A model generated the notes under the pieces. That model was not told the origin of the DNA. It saw only the letters and a list, made by a program, of their open reading frames with translations, and did not search any database. Positions 9,854 to 18,447 of a stretch of 64,000 nucleotides of DNA are shown here, one piece after another. The stretch's first letter is position 1. Every line of letters starts with the position of its first letter. Origin of the DNA: an uncultured bacterium (GTDB lineage Bacteria > Desulfobacterota > Syntrophorhabdia > Syntrophorhabdales > JANXAF01); the NCBI GenBank assembly GCA_938084905.1, contig CALKEQ010000004.1, positions 62,001-126,000 of the forward strand. Reading direction: 5' to 3'. The translations under genes were made by a program, and so were the position numbers.

Positions 9854-10726
9854 TCAATTTGAGGATTTCTTTTCTTTTAGCCTCCGAAAATAGTTGAGAC
9901 AAAAGGCCAAGATAACTCCGGAAAATAGCGAGACAAAAAAGGAAACTAAGGTAATCATAAGCCTTTTTGGCTTCGCTTTTTTATCAGGAACCTTAGGAGG
10001 GTCTATGATCTTGAAAGCAAAATTCTCTTTGGCCTCTGCCATCATTGACCTTTCAATCTGCTTGGCGATCAAGGAGTAGATATTTGACCTAACGTAAGGA
10101 TCTCCGGTCTTCTCCACCTCTTTTAGGAGATACTCCTTATTTGCCGTAGCCACTCTTTTCTCTTCAGACACCAGGTGCTCGTTAAGTTCGTACAAAAGGT
10201 TCTCCAGGAAACGGGCTGTAAAGGCTTTGTCCTTATGTTCAAAGGTTATCTCTATCAGGTTTTCCCTCTGCTGATATTTAACTTTTAGCGAATTCTCAAG
10301 TGATCTTAAGATATCCCATATTATCTCATCCTCGCTTTTTTCCTTCCTCAGTGGATTTTCAATAAAATACGGGATAAGGCCGTACTTTTTTACAACCTTT
10401 TCCCTTAAAAGGTTGCTTTTGAGAAGGGCAACTATGTCAGTAACCTGAGGAGGTGGATTTAGAGATATTCCCAGTTGTGAAGCCAATCCAGACAAACCTG
10501 GAGATCCCGAAGGAGGGACAACCGGAGAAATTACAGCTTTTGCCGAATAAATGGGAGTAAGAAAGATAGATACCAATCCGGAAGTAAAGGTCCCAAAAAT
10601 AACGACCAAAAGGATGAGCTTCTTGTATTCTTTAAGGACGTTGAAAATCTCTAGAAGGTCGATCTCGTCAGTCTCTTGATAGGAAGGGCTTAGGTTTTCC
10701 ATCTGCTCGCTGGAATTTGTTTTCAT
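9854..10726 (-). CDS. Wzz/chain-length determinant family protein
   Basis: About 290 residues with the Wzz architecture: a short cytoplasmic N-terminus containing DEIDLLEIFNVLKEYKKLI, a first membrane helix near residues 38-58, a periplasmic helical domain, and a second helix near the C-terminus (LMITLVSFFVSLFSGVILAF) preceded by the PKVPDKKAKPKR segment typical of this family. Wzz proteins sit in the inner membrane and set polymer length. No tyrosine-kinase domain is attached. ATG 10726 is given as start. The upstream promoter's -10 box ends only 2 nt before it, so the mRNA from that promoter would begin inside the gene and use ATG 10702. Confidence 0.87.
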   Translation of the reverse strand: MKTNSSEQMENLSPSYQETDEIDLLEIFNVLKEYKKLILLVVIFGTFTSGLVSIFLTPIYSAKAVISPVVPPSGSPGLSGLASQLGISLNPPPQVTDIVALLKSNLLREKVVKKYGLIPYFIENPLRKEKSEDEIIWDILRSLENSLKVKYQQRENLIEITFEHKDKAFTARFLENLLYELNEHLVSEEKRVATANKEYLLKEVEKTGDPYVRSNIYSLIAKQIERSMMAEAKENFAFKIIDPPKVPDKKAKPKRLMITLVSFFVSLFSGVILAFCLNYFRRLKEKKSSN

Positions 10727-10728
10727 CA

Positions 10729-10756
10729 ATTATAAAAACCGGTACTTAAAAGTCAA
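10729..10756 (-). promoter_or_regulatory. Putative internal sigma70 promoter before the wzz-like gene
   Basis: Minus-strand TTGACT (10756-10751), a 16-bp spacer and a perfect TATAAT (10734-10729). It lies between the adenylate cyclase and the wzz-like gene, so the export genes could be transcribed independently of the upstream genes. Transcription would start near 10722, downstream of the first ATG (10726). Confidence 0.55.
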
Positions 10757-10764
10757 GGAGAATT

Positions 10765-12660
10765 TCATATTACTCTCACCTCGTAGATTTCTACTGGTTT
10801 TTCCCTTCCCTTTACCGTCACCTTCTCAACCCTTCTTATCTCAACCGATGAGAAGGCGCCTTCTTCTATTAATTTTTTTATCTTTTCAAGCGTGAACTCT
10901 GTGATTAGAATATTGGCGTTGTAAGACCTCGTCAACTTTTCAACACGAGCGCCAAGATTAACGTGATCTCCAATAACAGTGTAATCCATCTTTTTCCCCT
11001 CTGCCCCAATATTACCCACGAGAACTTCTCCACTGTTTATCCCTATTCCTGCGTCTAAAACTGGCTTATTTTCCCTTTTCCATTTTTCCTTTAGCTTCCT
11101 CAGTCTTTGAACCATCTCAATTGCACATCTTACTGCCAGTTCTGCATGATTTTCCTGCTTCAATGGAGCACCCCAGAACGCAACAATCTCATCACCGACG
11201 AACTTATCGAGTGTGCCATTCCAGGACAGAATCGCCTCGCTCATCTCACCTAAGTACTCATTCAGCATAGCAACAACCTCTTCAGGCGAATGCTTCTCAG
11301 AAAAACTGGTAAAGCCCATAACATCCGAGAAAAGAACCGTTACTTCCCTTCTCTCTCCTCCAAGCTTTACAAGTTCAGGATTCTTTATTAACTCCTCCAC
11401 CAGCTTTTCTGTGACGTAACTTGAGAAGATTGCCCGTATCCTTTTTGCGTATCGTTCCTCGGTGGCATACCTGTAAGCTAATACCACAAGGTAGATAATA
11501 AGGATATTGCTTACGGAATATGAGGAATCTAACCAAATTTTCTGGAACGAAAAGAAGTAGTAATTCCCTACGAGGACTAGGGCAACAAAGGATAGCGCTA
11601 AAGCAAGCCCCGAAATCGCCTTAAGTTTTGAGATAAAATAGGAAAAGAGAATTCCAGTAAGAAAGATAAGCAGAAGGTTTACGTACTTTGGGACGGGAAA
11701 TATAAAATCCCCCTTAATTAAAGAGGCTATTACAGCTGCGTGTTTTTCCACACCGGGCATTTGTGCAGACGTAGGTGTTACCCGTAAATCGTAAAGCCCC
11801 GCGGCTGAAGCACCAACGAGTACTATCTTTCCAAATACATCCTCCTTTTTCACTTTCCCCTCAATCACATCTGAAGCTGAAATGTACTTAAAGGTCCCGT
11901 GGGGGCCGTAGTAGTGGATAAGGATTCTCCCCCAAAAATCCGTAGGGATGAAAGATTTGCCAAGTTGGACGCCCTCAGTAGCAATGAGAATAAGAGACTC
12001 CTTTGGAAGGTCAAGATAGACCCTGAAGACCTGCAAAGCAATGGAAGGATAGATTTCACCCTCATATTCCACAGCGAGAACTTCCCTTCTTAAAACACCA
12101 TCCTCATCGGAAAACATGTTTATGTGACCAAGTGCGCAGGCACTTTCCGAAAAACTCCTAACAGGCATTAGTACACCTTTTGCCTTTACAGGCGGAAAAA
12201 CCTTAAACTTATCCTCCTTTCTTACAAAGGAAAAGGCGTTATCGAAAAGTAGGTCATCTTCAACCTTCTTCAATTCCCCTCTAAATTCAAAAACAATTGG
12301 CAAAATCACGCTTTTAGCCTTTTTTATCGATTTCGCCAGAACCTCGTCGTTACTTGACGGCTCACTTAGGATTATATCGAGCATTATAACTTTTGCTCCA
12401 TTTCCGCTTAAGGTCTCAACAATTGAGGCAAGTTTGGACCTATCCCATGGCCACCTTCCAATCCTTTCAACACTTTTATCGTCTATGGCAACTATCACAA
12501 TACCTTCCGGAGGAGTAATCCTACCTCGCATTTTGAACTTTACGTCGTAAAAAAGGGTCTCGAGTCTTTCTAAGGGAAGAAATCCAACTATTTTTAATCC
12601 GCAAAAAAGGAGGGTTATGCCAAGAGCTAAAAAAAAGGGTATCTTTGGCTTCATACTCAT
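10765..12660 (-). CDS. CHASE2-domain class III adenylate cyclase
   Basis: 631 residues. An N-terminal membrane helix precedes an extracytoplasmic CHASE2 sensor domain (IVIVAIDDKSVERIGRWPWDR), three more membrane helices (about residues 320-400), and a cytoplasmic class III cyclase domain. The metal-binding Asp is in LFSDVMGF (about residue 444). The purine-specifying residues look adenine-type: Lys in DKFVGDEI and Asp in YTVIGDHVN. It should make cAMP in response to an unknown external signal. It lies 63 bp after the GT39-type gene and directly before the export genes, which suggests that cAMP signalling is tied to envelope polysaccharide output; this is an inference. Confidence 0.9.
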   Translation of the reverse strand: MSMKPKIPFFLALGITLLFCGLKIVGFLPLERLETLFYDVKFKMRGRITPPEGIVIVAIDDKSVERIGRWPWDRSKLASIVETLSGNGAKVIMLDIILSEPSSNDEVLAKSIKKAKSVILPIVFEFRGELKKVEDDLLFDNAFSFVRKEDKFKVFPPVKAKGVLMPVRSFSESACALGHINMFSDEDGVLRREVLAVEYEGEIYPSIALQVFRVYLDLPKESLILIATEGVQLGKSFIPTDFWGRILIHYYGPHGTFKYISASDVIEGKVKKEDVFGKIVLVGASAAGLYDLRVTPTSAQMPGVEKHAAVIASLIKGDFIFPVPKYVNLLLIFLTGILFSYFISKLKAISGLALALSFVALVLVGNYYFFSFQKIWLDSSYSVSNILIIYLVVLAYRYATEERYAKRIRAIFSSYVTEKLVEELIKNPELVKLGGERREVTVLFSDVMGFTSFSEKHSPEEVVAMLNEYLGEMSEAILSWNGTLDKFVGDEIVAFWGAPLKQENHAELAVRCAIEMVQRLRKLKEKWKRENKPVLDAGIGINSGEVLVGNIGAEGKKMDYTVIGDHVNLGARVEKLTRSYNANILITEFTLEKIKKLIEEGAFSSVEIRRVEKVTVKGREKPVEIYEVRVI

Positions 12661-12723
12661 CTGGCCGTAAATAAATCAAAAAATGGGACCCTTTTTCAAT
12701 CTATTTTTCCCATTCAGGTGGCT

Positions 12724-14121
12724 TTACTCTTTTGATAAAATTGTCAGCTTACGCCGAACAGGAACCCTTCCCTCATAGAGAACACGCTGAAAGTACCTCT
12801 TTACCACCTCTGATCGTCTCTTCTCTGCCCCATACTCATCCATCACAATTACGCAAGAATCCTTACTTATCCCATGTACTCTTTTCAGCTCTTCCTCATC
12901 CTTTATTGGCAAAATGTATCTTCCAAGATAGAAAGGGATGGAGGACAAAAGTATCTCCTGAGGCCTAAAGACGTATATTTTCTCACAATTTTTTACAATT
13001 GGGGCAATCTCCTTTAAGACCGGCTTTGTGGTCCATCTTCGATTCACCTCTGGCATAAGGATAAGGAGAAGGAAGATTAGTCCGATCGATAAGCAAATCA
13101 CACCTTTAAACAGGGACTCCATATTATTCCTTTGAATCCAAGCACACAATATGGCAAGGGATGGCAAAAGAGGGAGCAAATAAACCGGTCTTTTTGTTCC
13201 TGCAAGAGAGAAAAAGATAAAACCGGCCAAAAACCAGCAGAGGAGAAATGACACGGAACTCTCCTTTTTTTCCTTCCATAACTCCTTAAGGCGGAAAAGG
13301 ATAAAGAATATCCATGGTAGAGAAAGCAAAGGGAGATATTTGAAGTAGAAGAAAAAAGGTTCGCTGTGGCCGCCTCTGTACTCGGGAGAATCGGGGAAGA
13401 ATCTGTAAAGGTGATTGTGGATCAAAAAGACTCTAAGTAGATCCTCTCCCGGATAGTTTAAAAGTTCCCTCATCCAGAGAATTATTGGAATAAAGGTAAG
13501 AGGTAGCCACACCCAGAATCTGGTTCTTAAAAGCTCTTTTTTTCTCCGTGTCAAGAAAATCCACGATAAAAAGGTTATTCCTGGTATTGCCATACCTATA
13601 AATCCTTTACAGAAAAAGGCTCCAAGCGCGAACAAAAAAGAGAATGGATAAAAAGTGGGAGACCTATTCGCACCCATGTACAGAAAAAAGATAGCTCCCA
13701 TTGTGAAGAAAAGGAGACCAGTATCTGTTAGAATCTCCCTACTAAACAGGAAAAACCCACCCATCGTAGCTAGAAGAAAAACGGAGAGGAACCCCATCTT
13801 CTCGTTCTTTCCGATATTTTTTCCGAGTAAATAAGTGAAAAATAAAGTTCCTAGGCTAAAGAGAAAGGCTGGAATCCTCGCCACGCTGTCTTTCACGCCG
13901 AAAGCTTTAAAAAAAACAGCAGTAATCCAATAAACAAGAGGTGGTTTCTCAAGGAAAGGGTCCCCATTTAAAGTTGGGATTGCCCACATCATGTGATCGA
14001 GAAACTCCCTGCTTATTTCGGCAACAAGAATCTCATTGAAATCCCAGAGATTATAACCGAATGTTCCAATGGCACAAAAGGTGACAGTTAAGCAGAAGAA
14101 AAAAAGGCGGCTCAGATTCAT
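12724..14121 (-). CDS. ArnT/PMT-type (GT39-like) glycosyltransferase, multi-spanning membrane protein
   Basis: 465 residues with about ten hydrophobic helices. The N-terminal loop WDFNEILVAEISREFLDH ... LNGDPFLEKPPLVYW matches the first periplasmic loop of ArnT-like enzymes (usually DEARYAEIAREM...LNGxPYLEKPPLxYW). These transfer a sugar from an undecaprenyl-phosphate carrier onto lipid A or protein at the periplasmic face. The first acidic residue of the usual D-E pair is shifted here (DFNE). The ATG overlaps the lemA stop as ATGA, implying translational coupling. The acceptor is unknown. It is the only glycosyltransferase in this envelope cluster. Confidence 0.82.
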   Translation of the reverse strand: MNLSRLFFFCLTVTFCAIGTFGYNLWDFNEILVAEISREFLDHMMWAIPTLNGDPFLEKPPLVYWITAVFFKAFGVKDSVARIPAFLFSLGTLFFTYLLGKNIGKNEKMGFLSVFLLATMGGFFLFSREILTDTGLLFFTMGAIFFLYMGANRSPTFYPFSFLFALGAFFCKGFIGMAIPGITFLSWIFLTRRKKELLRTRFWVWLPLTFIPIILWMRELLNYPGEDLLRVFLIHNHLYRFFPDSPEYRGGHSEPFFFYFKYLPLLSLPWIFFILFRLKELWKEKKESSVSFLLCWFLAGFIFFSLAGTKRPVYLLPLLPSLAILCAWIQRNNMESLFKGVICLSIGLIFLLLILMPEVNRRWTTKPVLKEIAPIVKNCEKIYVFRPQEILLSSIPFYLGRYILPIKDEEELKRVHGISKDSCVIVMDEYGAEKRRSEVVKRYFQRVLYEGRVPVRRKLTILSKE

Positions 14122-14684
14122 TTAAACTCCACCTTCGGCAATTCTTTGGCCTCGGAGGGAGCCTCGAAAAAAGGTGCCTTATGGAAACCGAAGATCTTTG
14201 CCACTATATTTCCTGGGAAGGTCCTTATTTTCGTATTGTAAGCCCGAACTGCCTCGTTGTATCTTCTCCTTTCTACGGCTATTCTATTCTCCGTTCCTGC
14301 TAGCTCGTCCCCAAGTCTTATAAAGTTCTGATTCGATTTAAGTTCAGGGTATCTCTCTAGAACGACAAGTAGCCTTCCCAAGGCTCCAGTGAGCTCATTA
14401 TTCGCACTTATCTTCTCTTGTACATCTTTCGCTTTTGCCACCTTTGCCCTTAGAGCTGTCACCTCAATAAGGACTGACCTTTCATGTTGGGCGTAACCTT
14501 TGACAGTCTCCAAAAGGTTTGGAATGAGATCGTACCTTCTCTGGAGTTGACTCTCAAGGTGGGCCCAGGAGGCATTGACGTTCTCTTGGAGGGAGACGAT
14601 TGTGTTGTATGTGCTTAAAAGCGAGAAGAAAAGGACGATAAGAATGGCAACGAGAATGACAATTAGTATCTTTCCCCTCTCCAT
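14118..14684 (-). CDS. lemA: LemA family protein
   Basis: 188 residues with an N-terminal membrane helix (ILIVILVAILIVLFFSLL) followed by the LemA hallmark YNTIVSLQENVNASWAHLE and RRYDLIPNLLETVKGYAQHE. The rest is a long alpha-helical cytoplasmic or periplasmic domain. The start is ATG 14684: an AGGAGGG ribosome-binding site, lying in the last codons of the preceding gene, is ideally spaced from it, whereas an upstream in-frame Met (14705) has none. LemA and TPM-domain proteins are often neighbours, as here. Their role is unknown but is linked to the envelope. Confidence 0.92.
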   Translation of the reverse strand: MERGKILIVILVAILIVLFFSLLSTYNTIVSLQENVNASWAHLESQLQRRYDLIPNLLETVKGYAQHERSVLIEVTALRAKVAKAKDVQEKISANNELTGALGRLLVVLERYPELKSNQNFIRLGDELAGTENRIAVERRRYNEAVRAYNTKIRTFPGNIVAKIFGFHKAPFFEAPSEAKELPKVEFK

Positions 14685-14685
14685 A

Positions 14686-15432
14686 TCACCCTCCTGAGAC
14701 TTCATAGTTTAAATTACCAACAACCTCAAAAAGAAGGCGGGCTTCCCTAATGTAATCTTTAAATAGATCCGTAAGTTGACGAGGTGAAAACTTTATCTTC
14801 TGATCAACCATTTCGGCAAATTTTATGAAAGTATTCAAATCCACACCAAGCTCTGCTGAGGATGCTTTTATTATCTCCACCTTCTTTTGATGAACTTCCT
14901 TTCCCTTTGCGTAAAGTAGGGCCCTAAGAAGGGATATGTAGGCGGTCATTGACCTTTTTATAATCTCCATGAGCTCTGTGGATCTTCCCTCAGACTTTAC
15001 GTATTCCTCCCAAAGGTTTAAGGCCTTGGCCTTAAGTTCCCTTTTTAATTGTAAGAGAAGAGCCCTTTTATCAACCTCCAGATTTTTAAGAACATCTTCT
15101 CCAAAGATCGTGACATGGTCCATTTTTATATTGAGGAACTCCACGGGAAATGAATCGATGGAGGCCTGGATAAAAGATTTGGTCATAAAAAGAGGTACTG
15201 CAACGTTTCTCTTTTTCCATTTTTTTATCACATCAAAGCACATGTGGAGCCTCTCCATCCCCTCCTCAGTTAAAAGGACCAAAAAATTAATATCCGATCT
15301 GCCGGGAGAGTACTCTCCCCTTGCCCCACTACCGAAAAGGATTATTGACAGAAGATCCTTATCGAAGACACGTATAAGATCATGGGTTATCTCTGAAAAT
15401 ACATCTTCAGGTCTTTTTGGGATCCCTCCCAT
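14686..15432 (-). CDS. Nucleotidyltransferase-fold protein (MNT/ANT type)
   Basis: 248 residues. The N-terminal domain has the polymerase-beta-like signature GSGARGEYSPGRSDINFLVLL (about residues 33-53): GS followed by a D-x-N variant of the D-x-D metal pair. The C-terminal part is all-helical, like the HEPN or substrate-binding domain of aminoglycoside-type nucleotidyltransferases. DIN instead of D-x-D at the metal site may weaken catalysis. It lies between the TPM gene (9 bp) and lemA (stop 1 bp before the lemA ATG). This membership in a TPM-LemA cluster is unusual; the target molecule is unknown. Confidence 0.75.
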   Translation of the reverse strand: MGGIPKRPEDVFSEITHDLIRVFDKDLLSIILFGSGARGEYSPGRSDINFLVLLTEEGMERLHMCFDVIKKWKKRNVAVPLFMTKSFIQASIDSFPVEFLNIKMDHVTIFGEDVLKNLEVDKRALLLQLKRELKAKALNLWEEYVKSEGRSTELMEIIKRSMTAYISLLRALLYAKGKEVHQKKVEIIKASSAELGVDLNTFIKFAEMVDQKIKFSPRQLTDLFKDYIREARLLFEVVGNLNYEVSGG

Positions 15433-15441
15433 CTTCCCTCC

Positions 15442-16206
15442 TTAGAATCCCCTTGTGGCTCCTCCCCCTCCGCTCATTCCGCCTCCAAAGCCTCCAAATC
15501 CACCACCAAATGGCCCAAAGCTCCAATTACGCCCAAAGTATCCACTGGCAAAGTATAAGGGAATGGAACGCCTCCTATATTGCCTCCTAGCTGGAAACTG
15601 GGAGAGAATGAAAAGGATTAGGATAAGTAGGAGGGGCAAAAGGAGAAAGAGACCTACCCCCTTTTTCCTCCCCTTATGAATTTCCGAAGGTCTGGTATTT
15701 TTTTCCTTTTCAAGTACTGAGGCAATTGCAACTACTACTGAGTATAGACCCTGGCCATAATCACCTTTCCTAAGATGGGGTATCGCGTATGAGTCTAAAA
15801 TTTCTCCAACAAGCCCATCGGGAAGAAGATGCTCAAGTCCGTATCCAGTCTCTATCCTTATCTTTCTCTCCTTTATAGCTAGAAGAATCAGTACTCCCCT
15901 ATCCTCCCCTTTTTTCCCAATTCCCCATGCTTCGAACAGCCTATTTGCAAAGTCATTTATATCATTTTGACCGATTGTCTTGAAGGTTACCACAACTATA
16001 GAAGTGCCACTGCTTCGGAGAACCTCATGGGCAATATTTGTCATCTTTATCCTATACTCCTCTGGAATTACATTGGCAAAGTCAGCAAGAGGACCGTAAG
16101 GCCTAGGAGGGAGCTCAAACACATCTTCCGCACTTGAACTTACAAGAAAGAAGAAAAGAATTGCAAAAAAACCTAACAACCGGACCATTTTTAGGTACGT
16201 TTCCAT
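15442..16206 (-). CDS. TPM-domain (YgcG-like) membrane protein
   Basis: 254 residues: a signal peptide or anchor (LLGFFAILFFFLVSSSAE), then a TPM domain with GPLADFANVIPEEYR, EAWGIGKKGEDRGVLILLAI and RIETGYGLEHLLPDG, one membrane helix near residues 185-205, and a glycine-rich end (GGGFGGFGGGMSGGGG). This arrangement is typical for the family, which in plants includes a thylakoid protein (TLP18.3) and in bacteria goes with LemA. The start is uncertain: ATG 16206 overlaps the MATE stop by 16 nt and has a ribosome-binding site immediately next to it, whereas ATG 16188 has none at normal spacing. Confidence 0.85.
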   Translation of the reverse strand: METYLKMVRLLGFFAILFFFLVSSSAEDVFELPPRPYGPLADFANVIPEEYRIKMTNIAHEVLRSSGTSIVVVTFKTIGQNDINDFANRLFEAWGIGKKGEDRGVLILLAIKERKIRIETGYGLEHLLPDGLVGEILDSYAIPHLRKGDYGQGLYSVVVAIASVLEKEKNTRPSEIHKGRKKGVGLFLLLPLLLILILFILSQFPARRQYRRRSIPLYFASGYFGRNWSFGPFGGGFGGFGGGMSGGGGATRGF

Positions 16207-17567
16207 CTCCCTGTTTTAAACAGGAAACTGGACGTAAGACCTTGTAGTAAGTAGGTCACAAAAATTGCCCACCAGATCCCCCTAATACCAATAGGAGTCT
16301 TTGCAAGAAAAAAAGCAAGGGGAAGCTCAATCCCAAACATAGTCAAAAGTGATATCAAAAAAGGGGTTAAAACATCCTTTGCGCCTATGAAAGACCTTCT
16401 AAGAATGGTCCAGGCTGCAACAAAAGGCCACCCGAGGATCGTTATCCTCAAGTAATCCTTCCCAATTTCAATAACCTCCCTCTTTTTGTCAAAAATTGAT
16501 ACCATACTTTCAGGATAGAGCCAAATGATGAGACCCGCTCCTCCCATGATTAGAACATTCATTAGGCACGAAATCCAGGCGCTTTTTTCGGCTCTTCCTA
16601 AATGGCCCGCACCTAGGTTATTCGCAACGAGTATATTTGAGACTGTGGCAATGTCGAAGCCCCATAGCATACTGGCCATAAAAAGCCTCTGACCAATCTC
16701 ATAAGCTGCAAGTGCGTAAGTCCCCCATTCTGAGACGAAACGAACAATGATTAGGGAGACGATATTGGCAAGGAGCATCTCTGCTGTGTTAAAACCGGCA
16801 AGGCTGGCCATCTCTTTTATTGCTCTTATTTGGGGCAAACTCCATCTTAAACTTTTCGATATTCCACCTCCTATCGAGGATCTTCCACTAAAAAGAAAGA
16901 AAAGTGCAACAAATGTTCCCGCCCCGTGTGAGATTGTGTATGCCAGCGCGACCCATATAAGACCAAGATTTACGAAAAAACTGAAATCCATGAAAAGTGG
17001 AAAGAGAAGGCACCCATTAAGGATTATGCTGCCGTAAACAATAGTTGCTGGAATAACTATCTCTCCAACAGCTCTCAGTATACTTATGATCGCATAAAGG
17101 GGGAAGGCTACTATTCCGCCTATCATGACAGTCTTAAGATAGGGAGTAGCTATACGGATTATGGTATCTTTTGCTCCGAGAGCGGAAAGGATATCTTCAG
17201 CAAAAAAGGAGCCAACGAAGGCGAGAAAAAGAGATGCTCCGAAGCAAAAATATATTAGCCCTAGGACAACCTCCTTTAGTTGATCTAAGTCCTTTTTTCC
17301 TGAAAGATTGCCAACTATCGCGATCGAAATATTGCTTATTGCAGCTATTGCTGTCCAAAAGAACATTATTGAAGCCTCAGCTATGGCGGTTGCTGCGATG
17401 TACTCAGTCCCAAGCCTGCCAACAACGTAAAGCTCCCAGAGAAGAAGAAAGATGTAAAGGGAGGATCCGATCCACATTGGGACCGTATTAACCATAAGTG
17501 CCCTAAAAAGACCTTCCGAGGTCAGATCCATTCTCATCAAAGCCTCTTTTGTCGCCAACTTTCTCAT
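16191..17567 (-). CDS. MATE family efflux transporter
   Basis: About 458 residues with twelve predicted membrane helices. The repeats of the MATE family can be recognised: an N-terminal VPMWIGSSLYIFLLLWELYVVGRLG helix and an AAYEIGQRLFMASMLWGFDIA helix in the second half. MATE proteins export cationic or other organic compounds using Na+ or H+ gradients. MRKLATKEAL at 17567 is taken as start; an in-frame upstream codon at 17609 would add 14 poorly conserved residues. It is the first gene of the long minus-strand run to 4128, and its stop overlaps the next gene. Confidence 0.85.
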   Translation of the reverse strand: MRKLATKEALMRMDLTSEGLFRALMVNTVPMWIGSSLYIFLLLWELYVVGRLGTEYIAATAIAEASIMFFWTAIAAISNISIAIVGNLSGKKDLDQLKEVVLGLIYFCFGASLFLAFVGSFFAEDILSALGAKDTIIRIATPYLKTVMIGGIVAFPLYAIISILRAVGEIVIPATIVYGSIILNGCLLFPLFMDFSFFVNLGLIWVALAYTISHGAGTFVALFFLFSGRSSIGGGISKSLRWSLPQIRAIKEMASLAGFNTAEMLLANIVSLIIVRFVSEWGTYALAAYEIGQRLFMASMLWGFDIATVSNILVANNLGAGHLGRAEKSAWISCLMNVLIMGGAGLIIWLYPESMVSIFDKKREVIEIGKDYLRITILGWPFVAAWTILRRSFIGAKDVLTPFLISLLTMFGIELPLAFFLAKTPIGIRGIWWAIFVTYLLQGLTSSFLFKTGRWKRT

Positions 17568-17650
17568 CTTTAAGGAGCCTCTTTGAGAGAAAGAGAATTG
17601 GCGAAACAACTATTTTATAAACGATCTACCCCTTTCTATCAAGCAGTGGT

Positions 17651-17679
17651 TTGACAAATAGGAAAAATGGGGTTAATTA
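17651..17679 (+). promoter_or_regulatory. Putative sigma70 promoter of the ECF transporter operon
   Basis: TTGACA (17651-17656), a 17-bp spacer and TAATTA (17674-17679). The predicted start, about 17686, leaves a leader of about 9 nt before ATG 17695. There is no room for a riboswitch, so substrate-dependent riboswitch control of this importer can be excluded for this promoter. Confidence 0.55.
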
Positions 17680-17694
17680 AAGATCAAGCCTTAA

Positions 17695-18444
17695 ATGAGA
17701 TCTGCAATCTACATGTGGAAAAACACGAGAATGATAGCACTTTGTGCCACATGTGCCGCAATATACGCTGCCACACTGCTTGCCTTTAAGACAGCCTTCC
17801 CTCTCATACCCGGAATCACAGAAGTCCGTGTGGCGAATGTTTTTCCAATGACACTAGGCTTTTTGTTCGGCCCTGCTGCTGCGTGGGGTTTGGCAATTGG
17901 AAATGTGATAGGAGATATCTTCGGTGGAACACTCGGGCCAGGTTCCATAGCAGGCTTTTTTGGGAACTTCCTACTCGGCTATCTCCCCTACACAATGTGG
18001 ACAAATTTTTTCCCTTTTAGCCCGAGAAGTTATGTATGGGATAGAAAAAAATTTTTCCACTGGGTCACATTCATCCTCATAAACTTCGTATCCAGCGCCT
18101 CCTGCGCGATACTTATTAGCACTTTTTTAGATTTCCTCGGCCTTGTTCCTTACCCCATTCTTTCGAAGATCATAACAATCAACGACTTTATAGGAGGCTT
18201 AATCAGTGCCTTCCTGCTTATAACGGTCTATGAAACAGTGAAGGGACATTTAGGACTTATGTGGATAGATGTGATGGATTTTGAGAATGGGCCAAAAATT
18301 AGGCTAAAGAGTGTACTCGGTTGTTACATTCTTTTAGTTTCCTCATTTTTTGGGATTTTCGGTCCTTATCTATTCTCTCTTTCCTATGGGTCCACAGGAT
18401 TTATCTCCACCCTGCTTATACTTTTTTCGGTTTTTCTCTTTTGA
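17695..18444 (+). CDS. ECF transporter substrate-binding (S) component, QueT-like, substrate unknown
   Basis: 249 residues with about six to seven membrane helices. The segment GITEVRVANVFPMTLGFLFGPAAAWGLAIGNVIGD resembles S components of the QueT type (RxxxxxxxLPxxFxP..GLxxGxxIxN). The next two genes encode the shared energising module (ATPases and EcfT), so this is a dedicated group I ECF importer, probably for a vitamin or other micronutrient. The sequence does not reveal the substrate. The N-terminal conserved Ala motif of S components (CATCAAIYAATLLAF) is present. ATG 17695 is used; ATG 17713 is an alternative. Confidence 0.75.
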   Translation: MRSAIYMWKNTRMIALCATCAAIYAATLLAFKTAFPLIPGITEVRVANVFPMTLGFLFGPAAAWGLAIGNVIGDIFGGTLGPGSIAGFFGNFLLGYLPYTMWTNFFPFSPRSYVWDRKKFFHWVTFILINFVSSASCAILISTFLDFLGLVPYPILSKIITINDFIGGLISAFLLITVYETVKGHLGLMWIDVMDFENGPKIRLKSVLGCYILLVSSFFGIFGPYLFSLSYGSTGFISTLLILFSVFLF

Positions 18445-18447
18445 CGT

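Noticed and set aside
12682-12714. A 7-bp AATGGGA/TCCCATT inverted repeat between the GT39-like and cyclase genes as a terminator
   Set aside because: The loop would be 19 nt with a weak stem and no T-run after it, so there is no support for termination.
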